DNA of 64,000 bases from Symbiodinium natans (lineage: Eukaryota; Sar; Dinophyceae; Suessiales; Symbiodiniaceae), in assembly GCA_905221605.1 (NCBI GenBank), contig CAJNDS010000335.1, positions 1,371,430-1,435,429 of the forward strand. The letters are read 5' to 3'. The translations under genes and the position numbers were made by a program. Shown in pieces: positions 11,541 to 19,945 of the stretch. A model generated the notes under the pieces. The model did no database searches. It was given only the letters and a program-made list of their open reading frames with translations, and was not told where the DNA came from. The first letter of the stretch is position 1. The number at the start of each line of letters is the position of its first letter.

Positions 11541-12422
11541 AAAACTCTGTCGTTCGAGCTTGGGGCATGGCCGCCACACGTTCAGGACAGTCTCGCCGCG
11601 TTCACGCAAGTCTCTGTCTCAGTGGCGGGGCTGAAGCAAAATGCATGAGCAACACCGGGCATGGGACCTCGGGTTCATTCAACCTCCCAAGGAGGTCCTC
11701 TCAGACGCATTGGACAGGCGACTGCCCCTAATTGCCTGCAACCGACGGACACACATGGGAGGCTTCTTCACTACACGTTCTTCAACACATGGGTCATTGT
11801 TGATGCCTACTGAGTCCTGCTTAGTTTTGCAAGCAAGCCCTTCCCCCTAAACCGGCCTAGTCGCCAAACCCACGTGCTCTTTGTTTCCCTTAAAGGGTCC
11901 TTTTGTACCCCCCATTGGGTTTAGGGTTTACGATATGTACCCATGTAGTATATACTGGGGCCCTCAGGCTAGGGCCACAATATAACCAGCACCCCTTGCC
12001 CAAGTACATAATGTATCCCTAAACCCTAAACCCTAAACCCTAAACCCTATATTATGCCCAACGTACCCATTCCCTTGAAATACGCCCCTCTTTGTGCAAT
12101 TCCCCTTTGGGGTTGCTGTTATAGCAGGCTCATGTGGGCACCCCTTCTGTGGGAGTGGTAAGTCCTTTCCCTGGACCCTTGTCGGCTAGGGGTGGTACCC
12201 ATTCCGGACAAGAAAGTTGCAAGATGTAGCAATTAAGGGGTGCAGGCAGGCGTTGGGGAAGATCAGAGGTGGGTCAGAGGCCCTTGTGGTTATGCCTAAC
12301 ATAGCCATTCTCTGGCGATAGGCCGTTATTTAGTTATCACTGTTTTGCCCTTCCAATCATCAACATACCAATCGTCTGGGATTAGGCCCCTAAACCCGAA
12401 ACCCTAAACCCTAAGCCCGCAG

Positions 12423-12550
12423 CCCCAGAGGAGTTTCTGCAGTTCGTCAGCACCGCTGGCTGGGCCGTGGGCGGCGACGGCGTGAGGGATCTGGAGAAGC
12501 GACGGGCCTGGATCTTGGCTCTTTTTCCGGGTCCCAAGTTCCAAGTCTGA
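12423..12550 (+). CDS. Candidate terminal exon
   Basis: After CCCGCAG the frame reads EEFLQFVSTAGWAV, then a Gly/Asp turn, a basic helix (DLEKRRAWILALF) and ends at TGA. It is 42 codons with convincing protein composition. The left neighbour is a short CCCTAAA tract. On the right, after a few bases, a TTTAGGG/TTTGGGG tract begins. Product not recognised. Confidence 0.45.
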
Positions 12551-12741
12551 AAGCAAGCAGGGTTTAGGGTTTAGGGTTTGGGGTTTGGGGTTTGGGGTTT
12601 GGGGTTTGGGGTTTAGGGTTTAGGGTTTAGGAAGCCTTGCGGCTGAAACGGAGTGATAGGCCGAGCGACACTGTGAGATCCAATGATCAGATAGTTAAGG
12701 ACACGAGTGCCCAGAATCTCCGAGAAGGTCCACCTCATTCC

Positions 12742-12800
12742 CTAAGGATCCATGTACCTAAGTAGGGTTTATAGAATAATGCGGTACATGGACCCTTAGG
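12742..12800. mobile_element. Short MITE-like element, family B
   Basis: CTAAGGATCCATGTACC and GGTACATGGACCCTTAG face each other across about 25 bp. It is the shortest copy of the family. Confidence 0.5.
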
Positions 12801-13384
12801 GGTTTACTTGGGCCCCAAATGCAAGTCTTCAAGCCGACCACCCGTCCTACCCCTGCGCCCCCCCCCGCCCCCCACTGTTGTGTGCAACCTGTCCTGGCGA
12901 TCGGCATACCCCTCCCCCCCCCCCCCCTTCCTCCTGTGGAACATGTTGTGCCAGGTAACCAATATCATTATTTTATTTTTCTCTCGCGCCCCTCCTTCCT
13001 TGACCTTCCTCTTCGGTTAGATTTCAATCCCCGCGCCCTGAAGCGACGGGCAACCATCTAATCGTGTTCTCCCCCCACGCCCCTCCCCCCTTGACCTTCC
13101 TTTTCAGCCTATGTTTGTAAGAGCCCCCACTACAGTACGGTACTGCTTCGATGAACCCCAAAAGGACCCCTAATGTCAGTTTTTGGAGGGGCAGCGATGC
13201 CATGGCCGGTCTGGGGGTGGGGTTTAGGGTTTAGGGTTTAGGGTTTAGGGTTAGGGCTGTGCCATGGGGGGTTGGGAGGGGATACCATGGAGGGGGAGGC
13301 GGTCGGGCCCGGACCGAGAGTTTGAGAAACCTTTCCAGCTCCGCTGTGGAAGCCATGGCCTCATCATACAGCCTTGTAGGCCCT

Positions 13385-13664
13385 AAACGAACCCTAAACC
13401 CGAAACCCGAAACCCTAAACCCGAAACCCTAAACCCTAAACCCTAAACCCTAAACCCTAAACCCTAAACCCTAAACCCTAAACCCTAAACCCTAAACCCT
13501 AAACCCTAAACCCTAAACCCTAAACCCTAAACCCTAACCCGAAACCCTAAACCCTAAACCCTAAACCCTAAACCCTAAACCCTAAACCCTAAACCCTAAA
13601 CCCTAAACCCTAAACCCTAAACCCTAAACCCTAAACCCTAAACCCTAAACCCTAAACCCTAAAC
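13385..13664. repeat. Long CCCTAAA tract
   Basis: About 280 bp, nearly pure CCCTAAA, with CCCGAAA variants at the left end. It is directly upstream of the candidate exon at 13688. Confidence 0.9.
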
Positions 13665-13687
13665 CCAGCCCTCAACCCTAAGCTTTG

Positions 13688-13770
13688 CATGAGGTGGGCA
13701 TGATGGCCAAGCGTATCTTGGACCTCGGACGTGTCGCCTGGCTACGGCAGGAGTGCAAAGCAGCGTTGGG
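13688..13770 (+). CDS. Candidate internal exon
   Basis: The frame reads HEVGMMAKRILDLGRVAW followed by LRQECKAAL and runs into a TTTAGGG tract (13770-13861). The reading resembles an amphipathic helix. The island is about 100 bp and sits between a 280-bp CCCTAAA tract and a 92-bp TTTAGGG tract. The upstream border is unclear. Product unknown. Confidence 0.4.
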
Positions 13771-13918
13771 GTTTAGGGTTTAGGGTTTAGGGTTTAGGGT
13801 TTAGGGTTTAGGGTTTAGGGTTTAGGGTTTAGGGTTTAGGGTTTAGGGTTTAGGGTTTAGGGTACCTTAAATGGTAGAGTTGAGGAGTTTTTGCCTTTGA
13901 GGGTGTTGTGATGGGTTT

Positions 13919-14075
13919 AGGGTTTATAGGGCTTATAGGGTTTATAGGGCTTATAGGATTTATAGGATTTATAGGCTTTATAGGGTTTATAGGGTTCATA
14001 GGGTTTATAGGGTTTATAGGCTTTATAGGGTTTATAGGGTTTGTAGGGTTTATAGGGCTTAGAGGGTTTAGAGGG
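13919..14075. repeat. 9-bp minisatellite GGGTTTATA (degenerate)
   Basis: Units of GGGTTTATA, with GGGCTTATA and GGATTTATA variants, follow a TTTAGGG tract. The same unit is nearly pure at 41289-41525. It looks like a telomere-type unit extended by TA. Confidence 0.8.
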
Positions 14076-14171
14076 TTTAGAGTTTAGGGCGGTGGGGGGG
14101 CCAGCATCGGCCGGGGCCTTCTAAGCTCGATTCCTTGTCGCAGCCAGAGTCCCCGTTTTCCTTCCAAGAGA

Positions 14172-14272
14172 CTTACTTCGCCTTTAGCTGAACTTTAAAC
14201 TTTTTGGGTTTCCTGTTTAGTAGGAATATTAAAGTTTAACCTCTTTTCCCCTTGGTCATTGGAGAAGTAAGG
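14172..14272. mobile_element. MITE-like element, family H
   Basis: Shares TTTAGCTGAACTTTAAACTT-type sequence, GGGTTTCCT and AAGTTTAACC with the copy at 58513-58614. The right end TTGGAGAAGTAAG is the inverse of the left end seen in that copy (ACTTCTCCAA). Confidence 0.65.
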
Positions 14273-14414
14273 AGAAGGCCAGGTCTGGGAAACCCAGCCT
14301 GCCTGCGACCCAAGCTTCGGGTTTCGGGTTTAGGGCACGGTTTAGGGTTTAGGGTTTAGGGTTTAGGGTTTAGGGTTTAGGGTTTAGGGTTTAGGGTTTA
14401 GGGTTTCGGGCCAG

Positions 14415-14480
14415 GAGTTGGACCTGGCAGACGCCTCGCTGACCGACTACATCGACAAGGCCCCCGCCAAAGTGATGGAG
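14415..14480 (+). CDS. Candidate internal exon
   Basis: CCAG|G precedes the frame ELDLADASLTDYIDKAP, which ends ATGGAG|GG at the next TTTAGGG tract. All 22 codons are open. The content is acidic and helix-like. It is flanked by TTTAGGG tracts on both sides. Product unknown. Confidence 0.4.
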
Positions 14481-14601
14481 GGTTTAGGGTTCGGGGTTTA
14501 GTAATTCAGGGTCTAGGGTTTAGGGTTGAGGGTTTATGGGCTTAGGGCTCGAGAAGGCTACAATCCCGAAACCCTCGAACCCTAAACCTTAAATCCGTAA
14601 A

Positions 14602-14706
14602 CAAGGGTCCATGTACCTCGTTATTGTAAACTTGGGCCCCCAAGTCCTATATATAGGACGTATTTTACGGCCCAAGTATTCCTTATTTCGGTACATGGAC
14701 CCTTGT
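14602..14706. mobile_element. MITE-like element, family B
   Basis: AAGGGTCCATGTACC on the left and GGTACATGGACCCTT on the right form the best terminal inverted repeat of the family. The core has CTTGGGCCCCCAAG and CCTATATATAGG, both palindromic. Confidence 0.7.
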
Positions 14707-14778
14707 CTAGGGTAAGCCCTCAATTCCTAGACCCTATAGGGCCAAAAGTAGGCACGCTGCAAATGACATCTTAGCGGT

Positions 14779-14902
14779 GGGACCCTAAACCCTTAAACCC
14801 TTAAACCCTTAAACCCTTAAACCCTTAAACCCTTAAACCCTTAAACCCTTAAACCCTTAAACCCTTAAACCCTTAAACCCTTAAACCCTTAAACCCTTAA
14901 AC
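14779..14902. repeat. (CCCTTAAA)n, 8-bp variant array
   Basis: About fifteen uniform 8-bp units in which one T has been added to CCCTAAA. The uniformity shows expansion of one variant at this place. Confidence 0.9.
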
Positions 14903-15080
14903 CCTTAAACCCAGTGCTATGGATGAGGGGGAGGGGATAATGACGGCACAGAGGCGGGTAGGCGAGACACCCAGAATCCAAACGACTTCCTGAAAGACCC
15001 TAAACCCTAAACGCTAAACCCTAAACCCTAAACCCTACACCCCGGGCACCTTTCTCAGGCATGTAGGGCAGCTCGGGCAG

Positions 15081-15290
15081 CGCCCCTTGGGTTTTCTCTA
15101 GGTATATAAGTCAAGGGACTAAAGGAGGGACCCTTATAAGGGACCTTAGGGGGTATTTAGGGGCTACTGAAAAGGTAAATGGGACTATATAAGGTTTTTA
15201 AGCCAAGGGACTAAAGGAGGGACCCTCATAAGGGACCTCAGGGCGTATTTGGGAGGCATTTAGGTGCCGTAAAGGGACCATGTATCTATC
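15081..15290. mobile_element. Tandem pair of a MITE-like unit, family N
   Basis: The phrase AAGGGACTAAAGGAGGGACC occurs at about 15114 and about 15203, each followed by ATAAGGGACCT and then by a GTATTT motif about 13-15 bp further on. Related words (AAAGGAGGGACC, AGGGACTATATAAGG) occur at 8220, 16540, 22040 and 24370. No coding sequence. Confidence 0.5.
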
Positions 15291-15599
15291 CTGGGAGCGT
15301 TTAGGATTGAGGGTTTGGGCTTCGGGTTCAGGGTTTAGGGCTCGGGGCTTGCGTGGGTGGTGGGGCTTATGGGGTACGAGGGGTTTAGCACTTATATGTG
15401 TTCAGGGTGTGGGTTGCGGGTTCTGGCCTTAACAGTAAAACCTAAAACCTACAGCCCCTGCATAAGCCTAGCCAGGACCCGGAGTAGGCCCTTATCTCCT
15501 TTTTCTAGGATTGCCCTAAACCCTAAACCCTAAACCCTAAACCCTAAACCCTAAACCCTAAACCCTAAACCCTAAACCCTAAACCCTAAACCCTAAACC

Positions 15600-15702
15600 T
15601 TGGGGTTCCCTTATAATCCCCTTAAAACCAAAAGGGGTACCCTTTTATTCCTAGGTGGTAAGGGATTTAGGTTCTTTGGGCTCCCTCATCCCTAACCCTA
15701 AA
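15600..15702. repeat. Unit duplicated at 16879-16981
   Basis: About 103 bp containing AAAACCAAAAGGGGTACCC are identical by eye to 16879-16981. Both are embedded in CCCTAAA tracts. The unit also holds a TTCCCTTATAATCCCCTT word shared loosely with family F. Exact identity implies a recent copy event. Confidence 0.75.
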
Positions 15703-15835
15703 CCCTAAACCCTAAACCCTAAACCCTAAACCCTAAACCCTAAACCCTAAACCCTAAACCCTAAACCCTAAACCCTAAACCCTAAACCCTAAACCCTAAA
15801 CCCTAAACCCTAGCCCTAAACCCTAAACCCATCAG

Positions 15836-15940
15836 GGCGTCACGCCGGAGAACGTAGCCATTCTTGCCGGCGCTCGAGCAGTGCCAGTGGTCCGGAATGC
15901 GCAAGCAGGTCCTCAGCTTGCTTCTGGCTGGCTCGTAGGG
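15836..15940 (+). CDS. Candidate exon
   Basis: ATCAG|G is followed by the frame GVTPENVAILAGARAVP, then VVRNAQAGPQLASGW, reaching the next TTTAGGG tract where TAG would follow. It has 35 open codons with ordinary protein composition. The left flank is a CCCTAAA tract (15690-15828). Product not recognised. Confidence 0.4.
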
Positions 15941-16469
15941 GTTTAGGGTTTAAGGCTTAGGGTTTAGGGTTTTGGGTTTTGGGTTTAGGGTTAGGACTTA
16001 AACCTTCTGGTGTTTTTGTAGAAACTACAATAAGGGGGTCTAAGAGTTAAGCTTTCAGGAGGGGGTCTTCAGAAGTCAGCCATTGCTAGAGCGGAGCATG
16101 CAAGGCCCTACACCCCAAAGCCCCGAGGCGCCAACCTTTGACCCTGCACCGCAGACTCCTAAGGGTTTAGGGTTTAGGGTTTAGGGTTTAGGGTTGAGGG
16201 TTTTTAGGGTTTAGGGTTTTTAGGGTTTAGGGTTTAGGGTTTAGGGTTTCTTGAACCGAAACCCTAAACCCTAAACCCTAAACCAATATTGCCTGAATGG
16301 CTTCGGGTATCCTTGGCTCCGAGAGGGTTCACACCGACGCTCGCCCCAAGCATCCACACCTCTATTGTTGATGTCAGGCTGAAGGTTATGAGTTATGAGG
16401 CTTTGTCTGCATAAAAAGGGACGTCAGGGGTTTTCTGGGGCTTCTTTAGGGGCTGCTTAGTTATAGGGA

Positions 16470-16482
16470 CTATATCCGAATA

Positions 16483-16514
<32 letters not shown>

Positions 16515-16515
16515 C
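16470..16515. repeat. AT dinucleotide run inside a family N-like element
   Basis: An (AT)n run lies between GGGACTATATCCG and AAGGGTCCCTTTAGG. The surrounding 16430-16565 resembles the elements at 15081 and 21975. Confidence 0.6.
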
Positions 16516-16617
16516 GGCATGTAAGATTAAGGGTCCCTTTAGGGGTCCCTCCTTATACCCCTTAACTGAGATATCCACCCCCTAGACCCAAAGACAGTCT
16601 TCACCACCCCCCTCCCT

Positions 16618-16641
16618 CTCCCCCCCCCCCCCCCCCCCCCA
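16618..16641. repeat. Poly-C run
   Basis: A C homopolymer next to TC-rich sequence. It is one of many poly-C/poly-G runs in the window. Confidence 0.9.
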
Positions 16642-16765
16642 AACAAAGCACACAACACAAAATGTATATATTTCTATTCACGTAGGTACTTTCTTAGTAA
16701 TTAAGTCTTGGGGTCTAGGGTTTAGGGGCCCAGGAAAAAAATAACTATGTCTATCTATGTAGCAG

Positions 16766-16840
16766 GCGCGGGGCCTCTTCGATGGCTATCCCGCTGCTCC
16801 TGGTGTCGATGAGATGCGCAAAAAGAGTGCGGGTTCCTAA
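16766..16840 (+). CDS. Candidate exon
   Basis: CAG precedes the frame ARGLFDGYPAAPGVDE, which continues MRKKSAG. The TAA stop, if used, comes from the first CCCTAAA unit. Alternatively GCGG|GTTCCTAAACC gives a GT donor at the tract edge. Composition is good. Product unknown. Confidence 0.35.
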   Translation, partial: ARGLFDGYPAAPGVDEMRKKSAGS

Positions 16841-16878
16841 ACCCTAAACCCTAAACCCTAAACCCTAAACCCTAAACC

Positions 16879-16981
16879 TTGGGGTTCCCTTATAATCCCC
16901 TTAAAACCAAAAGGGGTACCCTTTTATTCCTAGGTGGTAAGGGATTTAGGTTCTTTGGGCTCCCTCATCCCTAACCCTAAA
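16879..16981. repeat. Second copy of the 15600-15702 unit
   Basis: See the first copy. The offset is 1279 bp and the flanking sequence is CCCTAAA on both sides in both copies. Confidence 0.75.
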
Positions 16982-17196
16982 CCCTAAACCCTAAACCCTA
17001 AACCCTAAACCCTAAACCCTAAACCCTAAACCCTAAACCCTAAACTCGAACCCTGAACCTTAAACCCTAGACCTTCAACCCGAAACCCTTTCAAATCCGA
17101 AACTCCTAAACCTTAATTCTCAAAACCCTGAACAGGCTTGAGGGTGTGTATTCAGGGTTTGTTGGTTTAGGTCGGAGGCTTCCTTCCTTGGAGGTT

Positions 17197-17361
17197 CCTG
17201 GTACTTCTTCAGCCCACTTGGAAACTGTATGTATCACCTAATTGTAACCATATTAGGGAACCGTTTTCAAACGATGCCCATACTAGGGAACCGTAAATTA
17301 TTTATGAGTCGGTAATAAGTGCAGTTCCTAATGGTTCATTCAAGTACCATGAACCTCCAAA
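17197..17361. mobile_element. MITE-like element, family C
   Basis: CTTGGAGGTTCCTGGTACTT on the left is answered by AAGTACCATGAACCTCCAA on the right. The core holds two copies of ATACTAGGGAACCG-like sequence. Relatives lie at 24171, 26697, 28902, 29485, 29995 and 63925, making this the most frequent MITE-like family here. Confidence 0.7.
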
Positions 17362-17865
17362 GCGTTCCCTAAACCCTAAGCCCTCAATCCTAACAGGAAG
17401 CAGGATTGGGGGAAAAAGCGGGGTTAAGGGTCTATGGTCTAGGGCTTAGGAAAGTGGAGGGTGCAGTTTGACACTTGTTTGGACGATTGAGGAGTTAACG
17501 ATTTAAGGTTCAGGATTTAGGGCTTAGGGTTCTGCAGATCCGCATGCTTTCCCCCAACTCATCTGAGAGCTTGGTTTTCGCCTTGCTGTTGTCGTACTCT
17601 GCTACCGCTTAAGCCCTAAAGCTTCAGATGTCCTTAGGGCTAAACATTCCAGAAGCCCTAAACCCGAAACCCTGTTAAATCTTCGTAGGGACTTTAGGGT
17701 TTAGGGTTCGGGCGCCCTTCAAGGGATTAGTTGTAAAGCGCCGTCAAACCTACCCTTCCTTCACAGAGGGGTAGGTTAGAACAAAATTTTGGGTTTGGGT
17801 TTTGGGTTTAGGGTGTAGGGTTTCGGGTTCAGGGTTACCCTTACTCTCTTATATAATCCTTGTAA

Positions 17866-17990
17866 AGCCTTCAAAGGAACCTGCCCCAGCGCAGGTGCTT
17901 GAAGAAATCCTGCGGCTTCCTGAGAAGCCACCGCCGCCACGAAACAAGTCAGGCAGAGGGGGTCACAAGCGCTCAACTCTAGACTACACG
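17866..17990 (+). CDS. Candidate exon, Lys/Pro-rich
   Basis: The frame reads KPSKEPAPAQVLEEIL, then RLPEKPPPPRNKSGRGG and a basic tail into repeat sequence. The charged, helix-breaking pattern is protein-like. Borders are unclear. GTAAAG at the left and CACGAG at the right are possible edges. No product recognised. Confidence 0.3.
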
Positions 17991-18709
17991 AGCCCTAAAC
18001 CCCCGAACCCTGAACCCTAGCCACAAACCCGACTCCCTAAACCCTAAACCCTAAACCCTAAACCCTAAACCCTAAACCCTAAACCCTAAACCCTAAACCC
18101 TAAACCACACCCTAAACCTGCACCTGCCGGACAAGCCCTCTGTGACTGAACCAGAGCGATAGAAAACCCCAATCCCCCGACCTCCCCGACAACAACCCAG
18201 CCCTACAATCCCTAAACCGTGTATCCTAGGTAGGAAAAGGGAGACCCTTAAAGGGGAGCCCTTCTTAACCCTCTTCTGGCTCTCTTAAGCAGGGACCTTA
18301 TTCAGAGGGTCGATATCCCCAAGGGTCCCCCTAATCCTATCCCCTAGTGTACCCTAACTTCGGGTTTAGGGTTGAGGGCTTCGGGTTTCAGGTTGAGGGT
18401 TGAGGTTTTAACCTTAAATCCTCAACCCTAAGCCCTAGACCCTAGACCCTATAGACCCTAAACCTACGCCCGGATCTTGCCCTACACCCCGTCATCCTCA
18501 ACCCAGGGTTACCGGTAGGTTACCATACTATACGGTTACCAATTGCCAACCCTAACCCCAAACCCTCAACCCTAAACTCCTAAAATTTAAGAGCCTCCGG
18601 CTCAAGCCGCCGACCCCGCTGGAGCATAGTTGAGAGGTCTATCCCAGCCTGCTCGGCAGAGTTCTTGTAAACGTTGGGGGGGTCAGGACAAGCGCAAGCC
18701 AAAAAGACG

Positions 18710-18930
18710 GGGGGGGGTGGGGCGGGGGGCGGGGTGGGGGGGGGGGGGGGGGTGGTGGGGTGGGGGGGGGTGCGGGGTGGGGGGGGGGGGGGGGGGGTGG
18801 GGGGGGGTGGGGGGTGGGGGGGGGGTTGGGGGGGTGGGGTGGGGGGGGGGGGGGGGGGGGGGTGGGGGGGGGTGGGGGGGGGGGGGTGGGGGGGGTGGGG
18901 GGGGGGGGGGGGGGGGGTGGGGGGGGGTGA
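18710..18930. repeat. G-rich low-complexity block
   Basis: About 220 bp of G runs broken by single T or GT. Open frames through it (poly-Gly/Trp on plus, poly-Pro on minus) are artefacts of composition. It has strong quadruplex-forming potential. Confidence 0.95.
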
Positions 18931-19226
18931 TTTTGCTGAGGGCGCCCCCTACCCCCCTGTGAACCGCCTGTTTACGCTGTGCGGGTGGCGCCGTCCTCCA
19001 CGAAAAAATTGCAACCCAACCCCCCCCCCCCGCGTTTTGGGGGGGTAAGGAGGGAAAGAGGGAGGTTTTCACCTCCTTTTCCCATCCAACACGCCGCCAG
19101 GGTCGGCGGATGTAAACCCTAAACCCTCAACCCTGAACCCTAGACCCTGAACCCTTAACCCTAAACCCTGAACCCTTAACCCTAAACCCTAAACCCTAAA
19201 CCCCTAAACCCCCCAAACCCCCCAGG

Positions 19227-19384
19227 GTCCAGTAGAGCAAATCGCCAGGAGGATGCCCCCACATCCCTAAACCCTAAACCCTAAACCCTAAACCCTAAAC
19301 GCCAGGAGGATGCTCCCACATCTTCACTTTGGATGGAGTGCAACAGGAGCTGCAAGCATGGTTGAGGCTCCTGCTTGGTGTAGG
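19227..19384 (+). CDS. Candidate exon pair split by a telomere-type intron
   Basis: The left part GTCCAGTAGAGCAAATCGCCAG and the right part GAGGATGCTCCC can be joined across 19249-19305. In one frame this gives EQIARRMLPHLHFGWS. A second frame of the right part, GGCSHIFTLDGVQQELQAW, is also open to CTTG|GTGTAGGG. Which frame is used is not settled. What favours an exon here is that a 23-bp stretch is copied on both sides of the tract. Confidence 0.35.
19243..19322. repeat. Telomere-type tract with a 23-bp flanking duplication
   Basis: 19243-19265 and 19300-19322 are identical except for one C/T difference. Between them lie only about 34 bp of CCCTAAA. Cutting after CCAG in both copies removes 57 nt as a GA-AG unit and leaves one copy intact. 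Confidence 0.8.
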
Positions 19385-19766
19385 GTTTAGGGTTTGGGGT
19401 TTAGGGTTTAGGGTTTGGGGTTTAGGGTTTGGGGTTTAGGGTTTGGGGTTTGGGGTTTAGGGTTTAGGGCCACCTCCTGGCGCCGGAATGCTGAAACACG
19501 CGCTAAACGATGGGCCTGCTCCTCGTAGCTTAGGACGTATAAAACCCTACCATCCTGGGCTTTGGAGTATTAGGGTTTAGGGTTTAGGGTTTTGGGTTCC
19601 TATTATTGCTACTTATTACCTAAAAAGGTATATACTTTTTCCCAGGGTCTACTCCACAGCTAAGCATCATGCGGTTCAGCCACGTGTCGATGCCGTGTTC
19701 CGCAGGCCTTCCCGCTGCCTGCGCTCTTTAGATCGTTTACCCCGCAAGATGCTTTTGAAGTGATCC

Positions 19767-19865
19767 CCTAAACCCTAAACCCTAAACCCTAAACCCTAAA
19801 CCCTAAACCCTAAACCCTAAACCCTAAACCCTAAACCCTAAACCCTAAACCCTAAACCCTAAACC
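19767..19865. repeat. CCCTAAA tract upstream of the VTWG-repeat gene
   Basis: About 100 bp of pure CCCTAAA, ending 80 bp before the chosen start codon. No promoter element is visible between them. Confidence 0.9.
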
Positions 19866-19945
19866 TGTTCAAGCCTTGCAAAATCTTGTGCGGTTTGACC
19901 GAGGCGGCCTGTGTAAGTGTAGCAGCACATCGACCCGTGCCGACC

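Larger units (their letters stand above)
5461..13384. repeat. Telomere-type repeat mosaic with MITE-like elements
   Basis: Same structure as the preceding mosaic. Main tracts: 6015-6125, 7128-7228, 7344-7409, 7537-7568, 9009-9088, 9154-9219, 9295-9422 and 12557-12630. Islands at 5459-5650, 7229-7300, 8130-8370 and 8440-8760 have no gene I can defend. The islands listed separately at 6163, 10125, 11439 and 12423 do have exon character. A C-rich stretch with poly-C runs lies at 12856-13090. Confidence 0.7.

Noticed and set aside
15850-15870. GTAGCCATT word resembling the core of the dinoflagellate spliced leader
   Set aside because: Only about nine bases agree, the rest differ, and it lies within an open exon frame. 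No relict leader insertion can be claimed.
18630-19072. Overlapping frames of 110-129 codons on both strands
   Set aside because: They read as poly-Gly/Trp or poly-Pro through a G-rich low-complexity block. No protein signal.
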